Part shown: one piece after another, positions 1 through 9,034 of the stretch | Position numbering within the stretch: position 1 is the stretch's first letter | How the letters are laid out: each line of letters begins with the position of its first letter | Source of the DNA: CALIZF01 sp046292445 | GTDB taxonomy: Bacteria; Pseudomonadota; Alphaproteobacteria; Rhodobacterales; Rhodobacteraceae | NCBI GenBank assembly: GCA_046292445.1 | Contig: JBKBQT010000013.1 | Coordinates: forward strand, 15,103 to 79,102 | Reading direction: 5' to 3' | DNA length: 64,000 nt | The notes under the pieces: model-generated | What the model was told of the DNA's origin: nothing | The model's database searches: none | The model's input: the letters and a program-made list of their open reading frames with translations, nothing else | Translations under genes and position numbers: made by a program

Positions 1-458
1 GGGAGGCGATCCTCGACACCGGCGGCGGGCTTCGCGCGGCGCTGCCGCTGCTCGGGCCGGGGCCGGTGCTGACGCTCAACACCGATGCGGTCTGGACCGG
101 GCCGAACCCGCTCGGCGCGCTGGCCGACGGCTGGGACGGGCAGGCGATGGGCGCGCTGCTCCTCCTTGCGCCGCGGGACCGGGCGACGGGACATGCGGGG
201 CCGGGGGATTTCGCGATGGACGCGGGCGGGCGGCTGACACGGGGCGGGCCGTTCGTCTATCTCGGCGCGCAGGTGATCGACCCCGCCGCGCTCGACGCCA
301 TCCCCGACCGGGTGTTCTCGTTCAACCGCGTCTGGGACCGGCTGATCGCGGAGGGTCGCGCCTTCGGTCTGGTCCATGCGGGCGGGTGGTGCGATGTCGG
401 CCGGCCCGAGGGGATCGCGCTGGCTGAAGCGCTGCTGGCGGGACAGGCCGATGTTTGA
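1..458 (+). CDS. murU: MurNAc-1-phosphate uridylyltransferase-like nucleotidyltransferase, 3' part
   Basis: This is the C-terminal part of a sugar-phosphate nucleotidyltransferase; the N-terminus lies before the window and the reading frame enters at base 3. The visible part has a DTGGG segment near the edge, LNTD (the metal-binding aspartate region of the family) and a C-terminal GGWCDVG motif. In bacteria with the AmgK/MurU cell-wall recycling route this enzyme makes UDP-MurNAc from MurNAc-1-phosphate. Position just upstream of addB fits the common alphaproteobacterial order tsaE-amgK-murU-addB-addA. Its stop overlaps the addB start by 8 bases. Other sugar nucleotidyltransferases share the fold, so the substrate is inferred. 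Confidence 0.75.
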   Translation, partial: EAILDTGGGLRAALPLLGPGPVLTLNTDAVWTGPNPLGALADGWDGQAMGALLLLAPRDRATGHAGPGDFAMDAGGRLTRGGPFVYLGAQVIDPAALDAIPDRVFSFNRVWDRLIAEGRAFGLVHAGGWCDVGRPEGIALAEALLAGQADV

Positions 459-3417
459 CGGCCCCGCCCCGCGCGTCTTTGCCATGCCCCCTGGCGCGGA
501 TTTTCCCCGCGCGCTGGCCGCCGGCCTGCGCAGCATGGCGGCGGGTGGGCCGCCCGAGGCGCTGGGCCGGGTGACGCTCTATCTCAACAGCGCACGGATG
601 CTCCGGGCGGTGCGGGCGGCGTTCGTCGAGGCCGGGGCGGGTTTCCTGCCGCGCCTGCGCGTGGTGACCGAAGCGGCGGACGATCCGGCGCTCGGCCTGC
701 CGCCGGGCGCGCCGCGGCTGCGCCGGCAGCTCGAGCTGGCGCAGTTGATCGAGCGGCTGATCGCCGCCGAGCCGGACATCGCACCCGCTTCGGCGCTGCA
801 CGACCTCGCCGAAAGCCTTGCCGCCCTGCTCGACGAGATGGAGGGCGAGGCGGTGCCGCCGGACCGGATCGCGGCGCTCGACGTGGCGGACCATTCGGCG
901 CATTGGGCGCGCACGCAGGCGTTCCTGCGCATCGTCGCGCCGCTGTTCGCCGGCGAGACGGCGGGGGCCGAGGCGCGGCTGCGGCTGGCGGCCGGGATGC
1001 TGGCGATCCGCTGGTCCGCCGAGCCGCCGCCCGGCCCGGTGATCGTCGCCGGATCGACCGGATCGCGCGGGGCGACCGCGGCGCTGATGCGGGCGGTCGC
1101 CGGGCTGGCGCAGGGGGCGCTGGTGCTGCCGGGCTTCGATCGCGCCATGCCGGCCGAGGCCTTGGCGGCGCTCGACGATGCGCTGACGGGCGAGGATCAT
1201 CCGCAATACCGCTTCGTCCGGCTGCTCGCATCGCTCGGCCTTACACCGGCCGATGTGCGGCCCTGGCCGGCGGGGGCGGCGCCCGATCCGGCGCGGAACC
1301 GGGTGATCTCGCTGGCCCTGCGCCCGGCGCCGGTGACCGACCGGTGGCTGGCCGAGGGGCCGGACCTGCCGCCGCTGGAGACGGCGATGGCCCGCGTGAC
1401 GCTGATCGAGGCGCCCTCGCCGCGGGCCGAGGCGACGGCGATCGCGCTGGCGCTGCGCGAGGCGGCGGCGGCGGGCAAGGTGGCTGCGCTGCTGACGCCC
1501 GACCGGGGGCTGACGCGGCAGGTCGCCGCGGCGCTCGACCGCTGGGGGATCGTGCCGGACGACAGCGGCGGCCAGCCGCTCGCCCTGTCGGCGCCGGGGC
1601 GGTTCCTGCGGCTGGTGGCGGCGCTGGCGGCGGGGCGGGCGACGGCCGAGGGGCTTCTGGCGCTGCTCAAGCATCCGCTGGCGGCGTCGGGCGGCGACCG
1701 GGGCGGCGGCCGGGGGCCGCATCTGCTGGCGCTGCGCGACCTCGAAAGGGCGCTGCGCCGCGATGGGCCCCCGTTCCCGACGCCTGCGAGCCTGCGGGGC
1801 TGGGCAGCGGGCGGCGATGCGGCGCGGGCAGTCTGGGCGGGCTGGGTGGCGGGCGTGCTGGCCGAGGCAGCGGCACTGGCCGAGGGCGGCGCCGTTCCGC
1901 TGGCGCGGGCCGTCGCATCCTTTCGCCGGCTGGCCGAGCGGGTGGCGGCAGGCCCGGTGGGGGTAGGGGCGGGCCGGCTCTGGGCCGAGGCGGACGGGGC
2001 CGAGGCGCTGGCGGCGGTCACGCAGCTTGCCGATCTTGCCGACCATGGCGGGCCGCTGACCGCGCCGACCTTCGCCGATCTGCTGGCGCGGGTGCTGGGT
2101 GCCCATGAGGTGCGCGACGCGGTGGTGCCCGACCCGCGCATCCGCATTCAGGGCACGCTCGAGGCGCGGCTGCAGGATGCCGATCTCGTGGTGCTCGGCG
2201 GGCTGAACGAAGGCGCATGGCCCGCCTTGCCGCCCGCCGATCCCTGGCTGAACCGCACGATGCGCCATCAGGCGGGGCTGCTGCTGCCCGAGCGGCGGAT
2301 CGGCCTTGCGGCGCATGATTTCCAGATCGCGGCGGCAGCACCGGGCGTGATCCTGTCGCGCGCGCTGCGCGACGCGGATGCCGAGACGACGCCGGCGCGC
2401 TGGGTCAATCGGCTGACCAACCTGCTTGAAGGCCTGCCGGACAACGGCGGGCCGGCGGCGCTCGGCGCGATGCGCGGCCGCGGCGCCGCCTGGCTGGCGC
2501 AAGCGGCGGCGATCGAGGCGCCGGCCGCGCGGATGCCCCGCGCCGCCCGCCCCGCGCCGCGACCCCCTGTCTCGGCGCGGCCGCGGCAGCTTGCCGTGAC
2601 GCGCATCGCGACGCTGATCCGCGATCCCTATGCGGTCTATGCCCGCTCGATCCTGCGGCTCTATCCGCTCGACCCGCTCAGGGCCGAGCCCGATGCGCGG
2701 CTGCGCGGATCGGTGCTGCACCGGGTTCTTGAGGCCTTCGTGCGCGAGCGGCCCGAGGGCGAGGGGCGCGCGGCCGCCGCGGCGCGGCTGACCGCAACCG
2801 CCCGCGCGGTGCTGGACGCCGCCGTGCCCTGGCCGGCGGCGCGCGTGCTGTGGTCGGCGCGGCTGGAACGGGCGGCGGGTTTCCTGCTCGACTTCGAGGC
2901 GGCGCATCCGGGCGAGGCGGTGCTGCTCGAGGAAGAGGGGCGGCTGCACCTTCCCGCGCTCGGCTTCACGCTGACCGCGCGGCCCGACCGGATCGACAGC
3001 CTCGCCGACGGGCGGCTGCATATCATCGACTACAAGACCGGCAGCCCGCCGACGAAGGCGCAACAGACCCATTTCGACAAGCAGCTTTTGCTCGAGGCGG
3101 CCATCGCCCGGGCCGGCGGGTTCGATCCGCCGGGGCCGGCGCCGGTGGCGGCGGTCACCTATGTCGGCCTCGGATCCCCGCCCAAGGCCGAGACGATCGC
3201 GATCGACGACGGCACGCTCGACATGGTGCTGCGCGATCTTCATGCGCTCATCGCCCGCTACCAGACCCGCGGCCAGGGCTATGCCGCGCGCCGCGCGGTG
3301 GAGGACACGCGGTTCAAGGGCGACTACGACCACCTTGCGCGCCTCGGCGAGTGGAGCCCGGCCGACCCGCCGCTGCCCGAGGACGTCGGCCCGCCCGATG
3401 ACGGGGGTCCGGGATGA
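451..3417 (+). CDS. addB: Double-strand break repair protein AddB, alphaproteobacterial type
   Basis: AddB is the second subunit of the AddAB helicase-nuclease that resects double-strand breaks for RecA. The protein is 988 residues from the ATG at 451, which overlaps the murU stop; an earlier in-frame start at 376 would run deep into murU. The start reads MFDGPAPRVFAMPPGADFPRAL, typical of alphaproteobacterial AddB. GGLNEGAWP lies in the middle, and near the C-terminus RPDRID followed by DYKTG marks the PD-(D/E)XK nuclease. I see no Walker A motif and no cysteine at all, so an iron-sulfur cluster like that of Bacillus AddB cannot form. It overlaps addA by 4 bases (ATGA). Confidence 0.93.
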   Translation: MFDGPAPRVFAMPPGADFPRALAAGLRSMAAGGPPEALGRVTLYLNSARMLRAVRAAFVEAGAGFLPRLRVVTEAADDPALGLPPGAPRLRRQLELAQLIERLIAAEPDIAPASALHDLAESLAALLDEMEGEAVPPDRIAALDVADHSAHWARTQAFLRIVAPLFAGETAGAEARLRLAAGMLAIRWSAEPPPGPVIVAGSTGSRGATAALMRAVAGLAQGALVLPGFDRAMPAEALAALDDALTGEDHPQYRFVRLLASLGLTPADVRPWPAGAAPDPARNRVISLALRPAPVTDRWLAEGPDLPPLETAMARVTLIEAPSPRAEATAIALALREAAAAGKVAALLTPDRGLTRQVAAALDRWGIVPDDSGGQPLALSAPGRFLRLVAALAAGRATAEGLLALLKHPLAASGGDRGGGRGPHLLALRDLERALRRDGPPFPTPASLRGWAAGGDAARAVWAGWVAGVLAEAAALAEGGAVPLARAVASFRRLAERVAAGPVGVGAGRLWAEADGAEALAAVTQLADLADHGGPLTAPTFADLLARVLGAHEVRDAVVPDPRIRIQGTLEARLQDADLVVLGGLNEGAWPALPPADPWLNRTMRHQAGLLLPERRIGLAAHDFQIAAAAPGVILSRALRDADAETTPARWVNRLTNLLEGLPDNGGPAALGAMRGRGAAWLAQAAAIEAPAARMPRAARPAPRPPVSARPRQLAVTRIATLIRDPYAVYARSILRLYPLDPLRAEPDARLRGSVLHRVLEAFVRERPEGEGRAAAAARLTATARAVLDAAVPWPAARVLWSARLERAAGFLLDFEAAHPGEAVLLEEEGRLHLPALGFTLTARPDRIDSLADGRLHIIDYKTGSPPTKAQQTHFDKQLLLEAAIARAGGFDPPGPAPVAAVTYVGLGSPPKAETIAIDDGTLDMVLRDLHALIARYQTRGQGYAARRAVEDTRFKGDYDHLARLGEWSPADPPLPEDVGPPDDGGPG

Positions 3418-6400
3418 TGCGCAACGACGCCAGCGCGCGGCAGGTGCAGGCCGCCGATCCGGCCGCCTGCACCTGGGTGACGGCCAATGCCGGATCGGGC
3501 AAGACACGGGTGCTGACCGACCGGGTGGCGCGGCTGCTGCTCGCCGGCACGCCGCCGCAACGCATCCTGTGCCTGACCTATACCAAGGCGGCGGCGGCCG
3601 AGATGCAGAACCGGCTGTTCCAGCGGCTCGGCGCCTGGGCGATGCTGGGTGATGCTGCGCTCCGGGCGGCGCTGGCGGATCTGGGCGAGGCGGGGCCCAT
3701 CGGCGCCGACCGCCTCGCGGCGGCGCGGCGCCTGTTCGCCCGCGCCATCGAGACGCCGGGCGGCCTGCGCATCCAGACGATCCACGGATTCTGCGCCGCC
3801 CTGTTGCGCCGCTTTCCGCTCGAGGCCGGCGTCTCGCCCCGCTTCGAGGAGATGGACGACCGCACGGGCGAGCTGTTGCGCGCGGCGATCCTCGAGGACA
3901 TGGCCGATGGGCCGGCCTCGGGCCCGATCGGCGAGCTCGCGCGGCTCTACACCGGCGAGAGCTTTGGCAAACTGGCCGAAGAGGTCGCGCGCGACCGGGC
4001 CGCGTTCGATCCGCCGCGCGATGCCGCCGCGATCCGGGCGGCGTTCGGCGTGCCGGCGAACGAGACGCCCGAGGGGATCGTGGCCGATGTGCTCGGCCCG
4101 GAGGGCACGGGTCTGCTGCGCGCCATCGCGCCGGTTCTGGCGGCGGGGTCCACGACCGACAAGCGGGCCGCCGCGATGCTGGGGGCGTTTCCGGCCGCGC
4201 CGGTGCTCGACGATCTCGAAGCACTCGAGCGGATGATGCTCTACGGTGCGAGCGCGGAACGGAGCGCGCCCTTCACCGCCAAGGTCGGCGCATTTCCGAC
4301 CAAGGATACCCGCGCCGCGCTCGGCCCGCTGCTGGACCCGCTCGAGGCGCTGATGCGCCGGGTGGAGGACGGGCGGGCACGGCGCATCGCCCTTGCCGCG
4401 GCCGATCGCACCGCAACGCTGCACCGCTTTGCCGCCGCCTTCCTGCCCGCCTATGCCGCCGCCAAGGCGGCGCGCGGCTGGCTCGACTTCGACGACCTGA
4501 TCCTGCGGGCGCGGGCGCTGCTGACCGATCCGGGCGTGGCGCAATGGGTGCTCTGGCGGCTCGACGGCGGGATCGACCATATCCTCGTGGACGAGGCACA
4601 GGATACCGGACCGGGGCAATGGGACGTGATCGCCCGACTGGCGCAGGACATGCTCGCGGGCGCGGGCGCGCGCGACACGGGCCGGACAATCTTTGTCGTC
4701 GGCGACCGCAAGCAGTCGATCTATTCCTTCCAGGGCGCCGACCTCGACGCTTTCGACGCGATGCAGGACCGGTTCGCCGCGCAACTGGCGCATGGGGCCG
4801 GGTTGCAGCAGGTGTCGCTCGACTATTCCTTCCGCTCCTCGCCCGCGATCCTGCGGGCGGTCGATTGCACCTTCGACGATGCGGCGGGGCGGGGTATCGG
4901 CGGGGCGATGCGGCATGTCGCCTTCAAGGCCGCGATGCCGGGGCGGGTGGATCTCTGGCCCCCCATCCCGCCCGCCGCCAAGCCGGACAAGGCCGACTGG
5001 TTCGACCCCCGCGACCTGCCGCGTCCGCAAGACCCGGCGGTGGTGCTGGCCGAGACCATCGCCGACACGATCCGCGGCTGGCTCGACACCGGCACACGGA
5101 TACCTTGCCGCGACGGGACAAGGCCGATGCGGGCGGGCGACATCCTGATCCTGGTGCAGCGCCGCTCGCCGCTGTTCGCCGAGATCATCCGGGCCTGCAA
5201 GGCGCGCGATCTGCCGATGGCGGGGTCGGACCGGCTGCGCCTCGGGGCCGAGATGGCGGTCAAGGACATCGCGGCGCTTCTGGCCTTTCTCGACATGCCC
5301 GAGGACGACCTGTCGCTGGCCGCCGCGCTGCGCTCGCCGCTGTGCGGCTGGTCCGAAGGGGCGCTGTTCGACCTTGCCCACGGGCGCAAGGGCTATCTGT
5401 GGCAGGCCCTGCGGGCGCGGGCGGCGGAATGGCCCGAGACTTTCGCGATGCTTTCGGCGCTGCGCAACGCCGCCGATTTCCTGCGGCCGTACGAGTTGAT
5501 CGAGCGCATCCTGACCCGCCACGACGGCCGCCGCCGCCTGATCGCGCGGCTGGGGCCCGAGGCGGAGGACGGGATCGACCAGCTTCTCGGCGAGGCGCTG
5601 GCCTATGAGCGGATGCAGGTGCCGAGCCTGACGGGGTTTCTCGGCCGCCTCGCGACCGACGATGTCGAGGCGCGGCGGCAGGTCGATGCGGCGTCGAACC
5701 GCATTCGGGTGATGACCGTGCACGGCGCCAAGGGGCTCGAGGCGCCGGTGGTCATCCTGCCCGACACGGCCAAACGCAAACCGCCCGACGCGCCCGAGGT
5801 GCCGATGCTCGACAGCGGGATCGTCGCCTGGCGCACCCCGGCCGACGCGACCCCGCCGGCCATCGCGGCAGCCTGCGCGGCGGCGCGCGCGGCGAGCGAG
5901 GCCGAGCGGCGGCGGCTGCTCTATGTCGCGATGACGCGGGCGGAAAGCTGGCTGGTGGTTGCGGCGGCGGGCGAGGCCGAGGATCCCGCTTGCTGGCACG
6001 CGCAGGTGCGGGCGGGGCTCGAGGCGGGCGGCGCGATGCCGGAGCCGTTCCCCACCGGCGAGGGTCTGCGCCTTGCGCTGGGCGACTGGCCGGCACCGCA
6101 GGCGGGGGCGGCACCCGACGCGCCGCCCCCGCCGCAGACAGCGCCGCGCCTTGCCCCGCTGCCCCGCCCGGCGCAGGGCGCGGCGCCGCGCTCGCCCTCG
6201 GACCTCGGCGGGGCCAAGGCGCTGCCGGGCGAAGGGGATGAGGGCGCAGCGGCGATGCGCCGCGGCACCGTGCTGCACCGCCTGCTCGAAACCCTGCCGC
6301 TGCTGCCGCAGGGCGCGCGCGCGGTGGCAGCCGCCGCGTTGACCGCCGCCGAGCCCGAGGCGGATGCGCTGCGGGCCGAGGCGGCGGCGGTGCTGGGCGA

Positions 6401-6740
6401 TCCGGCGCTCGCGCATGTGTTCGGTCCCTATGCGCTGATCGAGGCGACGCTGAGCGCCGTGATCGAAGGCGAGACCTGGCTGGGCACGATCGACCGTCTG
6501 CTGGTCGAAGCGGACAGGATCCTTGCGCTCGACTACAAGTCAAACCGCGTGATACCCGATCGGCCCGAGGCGGTGCCCGAGGGCATACTGCGGCAGATGG
6601 GCGCCTATCACGCGATGCTGGGTGCGATCTATCCCGGCCGCCGGATCGAGACGGCGATCCTGTGGACCCGCGCCCCACGGCTGATGCCGCTGCCGGCCGC
6701 GCTTGTCACGGCCGCGTTCGGGCGGGCGGGGCGTGCTTGA
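3414..6740 (+). CDS. addA: Double-strand break repair helicase-nuclease AddA
   Basis: AddA is a UvrD-type 3'-5' helicase fused to a C-terminal nuclease, partner of AddB in break resection. The 1108-residue protein shows Walker A (ANAGSGKT, about residues 24-31), Walker B/motif II ILVDEAQDT, motif III-like GDRKQSIYSFQGAD, motif VI RRLLYVAMTRAE, and the C-terminal PD-(D/E)XK site GTIDRL followed by LDYKSN. Two ATG codons lie in tandem (3414 and 3417); the first forms a 4-base ATGA overlap with the addB stop, suggesting translational coupling. Length and motif order are normal for the family. Confidence 0.95.
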   Translation: MMRNDASARQVQAADPAACTWVTANAGSGKTRVLTDRVARLLLAGTPPQRILCLTYTKAAAAEMQNRLFQRLGAWAMLGDAALRAALADLGEAGPIGADRLAAARRLFARAIETPGGLRIQTIHGFCAALLRRFPLEAGVSPRFEEMDDRTGELLRAAILEDMADGPASGPIGELARLYTGESFGKLAEEVARDRAAFDPPRDAAAIRAAFGVPANETPEGIVADVLGPEGTGLLRAIAPVLAAGSTTDKRAAAMLGAFPAAPVLDDLEALERMMLYGASAERSAPFTAKVGAFPTKDTRAALGPLLDPLEALMRRVEDGRARRIALAAADRTATLHRFAAAFLPAYAAAKAARGWLDFDDLILRARALLTDPGVAQWVLWRLDGGIDHILVDEAQDTGPGQWDVIARLAQDMLAGAGARDTGRTIFVVGDRKQSIYSFQGADLDAFDAMQDRFAAQLAHGAGLQQVSLDYSFRSSPAILRAVDCTFDDAAGRGIGGAMRHVAFKAAMPGRVDLWPPIPPAAKPDKADWFDPRDLPRPQDPAVVLAETIADTIRGWLDTGTRIPCRDGTRPMRAGDILILVQRRSPLFAEIIRACKARDLPMAGSDRLRLGAEMAVKDIAALLAFLDMPEDDLSLAAALRSPLCGWSEGALFDLAHGRKGYLWQALRARAAEWPETFAMLSALRNAADFLRPYELIERILTRHDGRRRLIARLGPEAEDGIDQLLGEALAYERMQVPSLTGFLGRLATDDVEARRQVDAASNRIRVMTVHGAKGLEAPVVILPDTAKRKPPDAPEVPMLDSGIVAWRTPADATPPAIAAACAAARAASEAERRRLLYVAMTRAESWLVVAAAGEAEDPACWHAQVRAGLEAGGAMPEPFPTGEGLRLALGDWPAPQAGAAPDAPPPPQTAPRLAPLPRPAQGAAPRSPSDLGGAKALPGEGDEGAAAMRRGTVLHRLLETLPLLPQGARAVAAAALTAAEPEADALRAEAAAVLGDPALAHVFGPYALIEATLSAVIEGETWLGTIDRLLVEADRILALDYKSNRVIPDRPEAVPEGILRQMGAYHAMLGAIYPGRRIETAILWTRAPRLMPLPAALVTAAFGRAGRA

Positions 6741-6765
6741 CGCTGCAGGGTGGTGTTTCTACCTT
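6737..6765 (+). promoter_or_regulatory. Candidate sigma-70-type promoter for trxA
   Basis: TTGACG at 6737-6742 is followed after 17 bases by TACCTT at 6760-6765, a good -35 and a moderate -10 match. It overlaps the end of addA (stop at 6740) and lies about 33 bases before the thioredoxin start. It suggests trxA has its own promoter besides any read-through from addAB. Confidence 0.5.
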
Positions 6766-6769
6766 GGGA

Positions 6770-6788
6770 CCAACACATTCCGTGTTGG
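6770..6788 (+). promoter_or_regulatory. Perfect 7-bp inverted repeat over the trxA Shine-Dalgarno
   Basis: CCAACAC at 6770-6776 and GTGTTGG at 6782-6788 pair perfectly around the loop ATTCC. The right arm supplies the first two bases of the GGAG ribosome-binding site (6787-6790) of trxA. In mRNA the hairpin would hide the Shine-Dalgarno; as DNA it could be an operator just downstream of the predicted promoter. Which applies is not determined. Confidence 0.5.
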
Positions 6789-6797
6789 AGATATGTC

Positions 6798-7118
6798 ATG
6801 GCTACCTCTGCCGTCACCGACGCGACCTTCGATGCCGAAGTGCGCCAGTCGCCGATCCCGGTGGTCGTCGATTTCTGGGCCGAATGGTGCGGCCCCTGCC
6901 GGCAGATCGGCCCGGCGCTGGAAGAGCTGTCGGCCGAATTCCAGGGCCGCGTGAAGATCGTCAAGGTCAACGTGGACGAAAACCCCAACTCGCCGGCACA
7001 ACTGGGCGTGCGCGGCATCCCCGCGCTGTTCCTGTTCAAGGATGGCAAGGTCGTGTCGAACAAGGTCGGCGCGGCGCCCAAGGCCGCGCTGCACAGCTGG
7101 ATCGCCGGGGCGATCTGA
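6798..7118 (+). CDS. trxA: Thioredoxin
   Basis: Cytoplasmic thioredoxin of 106 residues, the usual length, with the active site WCGPC at about residues 32-36 and the conserved cis-proline segment RGIPALFLF. It reduces protein disulfides using electrons from thioredoxin reductase. The start at 6798 (MATSAVTD) is chosen over an in-frame start at 6750 because GGAG lies 7 bases upstream and the longer version adds an atypical extension. It follows addA directly, as in many Rhodobacteraceae. A hairpin overlaps its ribosome-binding site, and a terminator-like hairpin follows the gene. Confidence 0.96.
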   Translation: MATSAVTDATFDAEVRQSPIPVVVDFWAEWCGPCRQIGPALEELSAEFQGRVKIVKVNVDENPNSPAQLGVRGIPALFLFKDGKVVSNKVGAAPKAALHSWIAGAI

Positions 7119-7139
7119 CGCGCCGCGACGAAGCCTGAC

Positions 7140-7165
7140 GGGGCGCCACCCGAGGGCGGCGCCCC
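7140..7165. terminator. GC-rich hairpin between convergent trxA and the RTX gene
   Basis: GGGGCGCC (7140-7147) and GGCGCCCC (7158-7165) form a perfect 8-bp stem, extendable inward with one mismatch. Only a weak T-containing tail (GTTGCGTT) follows. It sits between two convergent stops and could serve both strands; efficiency as an intrinsic terminator is uncertain because there is no strong T run. Confidence 0.5.
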
Positions 7166-7172
7166 GTTGCGT

Positions 7173-8951
7173 TCAGAAATAGGCGAACTGCAGGTCGGCC
7201 GTCGTCAGCATGTCCACCCCGTCGAGCGTGGCGACGAGCAGGCGCGGCGCCGACCCCGACCCGTCGGCATCGAAGGTCAGTTGCCGGGTCGTCGTCTCGA
7301 AGAACAGCCCGAACTGCGCCGGGTTGACCGTCGCGCCGACGGTCAGGAAGCCCGGCAGGAACGCGGCGAGGTTCAGCACGATCCGGTCGCCCTCGCCGGG
7401 CCGGAAATCGGTGATGCGGTCGCCGCCCTCGGCCGGGGCGTTGAACACGAAGCGGTCGGCATCCGCACCGCCGGTCAGCACATCCGCCCCCTGCCCGCCG
7501 ACGAGCCTGTCGCGCCCCGCCCCGCCGTTCAACAGATCGTTCCCGTCGCCGCCGAATAGGTTGTCGAGCCCGCCCCCGCCCACAAGGCGATCGTTGCCTG
7601 CGTCACCGAACAGGTCGTCCTCGCCATCGCCGCCATCAAGCCGGTCGTTGCCGGTGCCGCCGTAGAGCAGATCGTTCGCGCCCTTGCCCGTCAGCACGTC
7701 CCGCCCGGCCTGTCCGCGCAGGATGTCGTCCGCAGCCGTGCCGCCCATCGTGTTTGCGCCCTTGGTGCCCTTGTCCACCCGGCCCATCGAGCCGGCACCG
7801 TCGAACATCTGAGCTTCGATCACCACCGGCGTGAGGATCGTCTTGTTGCCTGAGACATAGGTCATCAGATCGTCCCCGACAGCGACAAGACCCAAGTTGC
7901 CGCGAAGCGCGAAGTCGCCGATCGTGTCGGTCAGGAAGAAGGGGTTGGTCAGCGGCTTGGCCTTGGCATCGAACATCCGGGCATGGACGAGGCCGCTGCC
8001 GTTGTCGGCCCAGGCGACCGCGAACCCGCCGTTGCCGAGCGCCACGACATCGAGGATCGTCCGCGCCCCGCCCCCCTCGGGCAGGAGCGCGAAGGCCGCG
8101 CCCGCCTTGTCGCCCGCCGCCGTCAGGACCTGTGCCTGATCGGCAACGGCGAGCATCCGCCCGCTTTCCAGCACGATCAGCCGCGGCTCGAGCCCGAAAC
8201 CGAGCGGCACCGGATCGCCCACCTTCGCGCCGCCGGCTGTCAGTTCCTGAAACACCGCGACGGCACGGCCCCGGCTGTCCTTCTCGGTATAGACCAGCCC
8301 GATGTTGCCGTTGCGCATCAGCACCGCCTCGGGCTTTTCGGGGTTGTTCTCGAGATTGGCGAGGGTGCTGACGATCCGTTCGTCGATCACCTGCACCGGG
8401 CCGCGGGCCACAGTGCCATTGGCATTGAACCGGGTCATCCAGATGCCGTTCGACAGGTTGACGATCCCTGCCCCCGGCGACGAATGAAACGTGACGTAGC
8501 TGCCGTCGCGCAGCACGAGCGTGTCGAAGGCGTCGTGCGTATCCTCGGCGGCCGCGCCGGGATTGACCGCGCGCGGCCTGCCGGTCGGCGACGCGCCGGC
8601 ATAGACCTGCGTCGCGAGCGCGAAGTTCGCATCGTCGCCGATCGAGGTGTTGACAAGGTGCATCGTCACCACCGCCTTGCCGCCGGGGGCCGCATCCAGC
8701 TCGACCCGGCGCATCGTGCTGACCCCGAACCCGCCGACCGCGTTGCGCGGGATCACTTGCGTCGTGACCGCCCCCAGCGTTCCGGCAAGCGGATCGACCG
8801 TGGCCGTGTAGACCACCGCATCGACCGATGCCGACCCGCCGAAGGCAAAAAGCACCCGCCCGTCGGACAGCGCGATGGCGTCGAGCGTGCGCGAATCAAG
8901 GTCTGTCGTGTTGCTGAACAAGGTCCGGACAGGACCGAGCGATAGGGCCAA
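7173..8951 (-). CDS. Secreted RTX-type calcium-binding protein with propeller-like N-terminal repeats
   Basis: The 592-residue protein has two parts. Residues 1 to about 390 contain degenerate blade-like repeats of the form LxxGGFAVAW...V.ARxFDA, often seen at the N-terminus of large RTX proteins. Residues about 400-500 hold roughly ten nonapeptides of GGxGxDxLx type, such as GGTGNDRLD and GGDGNDLLN, that bind calcium. A serralysin-like DRITDFRPGEGDRIVL segment then leads to a C-terminus expected to carry a type I secretion signal. There is no Sec signal peptide. The start is TTG at 8951 with a strong GGGGGAGG upstream; I see no in-frame ATG nearby. No transporter genes are adjacent. No catalytic domain is recognised, so function is unknown. 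Confidence 0.85.
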   Translation of the reverse strand: MALSLGPVRTLFSNTTDLDSRTLDAIALSDGRVLFAFGGSASVDAVVYTATVDPLAGTLGAVTTQVIPRNAVGGFGVSTMRRVELDAAPGGKAVVTMHLVNTSIGDDANFALATQVYAGASPTGRPRAVNPGAAAEDTHDAFDTLVLRDGSYVTFHSSPGAGIVNLSNGIWMTRFNANGTVARGPVQVIDERIVSTLANLENNPEKPEAVLMRNGNIGLVYTEKDSRGRAVAVFQELTAGGAKVGDPVPLGFGLEPRLIVLESGRMLAVADQAQVLTAAGDKAGAAFALLPEGGGARTILDVVALGNGGFAVAWADNGSGLVHARMFDAKAKPLTNPFFLTDTIGDFALRGNLGLVAVGDDLMTYVSGNKTILTPVVIEAQMFDGAGSMGRVDKGTKGANTMGGTAADDILRGQAGRDVLTGKGANDLLYGGTGNDRLDGGDGEDDLFGDAGNDRLVGGGGLDNLFGGDGNDLLNGGAGRDRLVGGQGADVLTGGADADRFVFNAPAEGGDRITDFRPGEGDRIVLNLAAFLPGFLTVGATVNPAQFGLFFETTTRQLTFDADGSGSAPRLLVATLDGVDMLTTADLQFAYF

Positions 8952-9034
8952 GATGGGCCTCCCCCTGCTGGTTGCGGCACCAGTGAATCACGCTGCCGCA
9001 GCGTCATCCAGCGCGATTGAGGCCCGCCGCGCCG

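Noticed and set aside
322..4224. A 1300-codon open frame on the minus strand over addB and addA
   Set aside because: Arginine/proline-rich translation without motifs; it mirrors the GC-rich third positions of addB, a well-supported gene.
3324..6416. A 1030-codon minus-strand open frame over addA
   Set aside because: Antisense shadow of addA with low-complexity Arg/Gly/His content and no family features.
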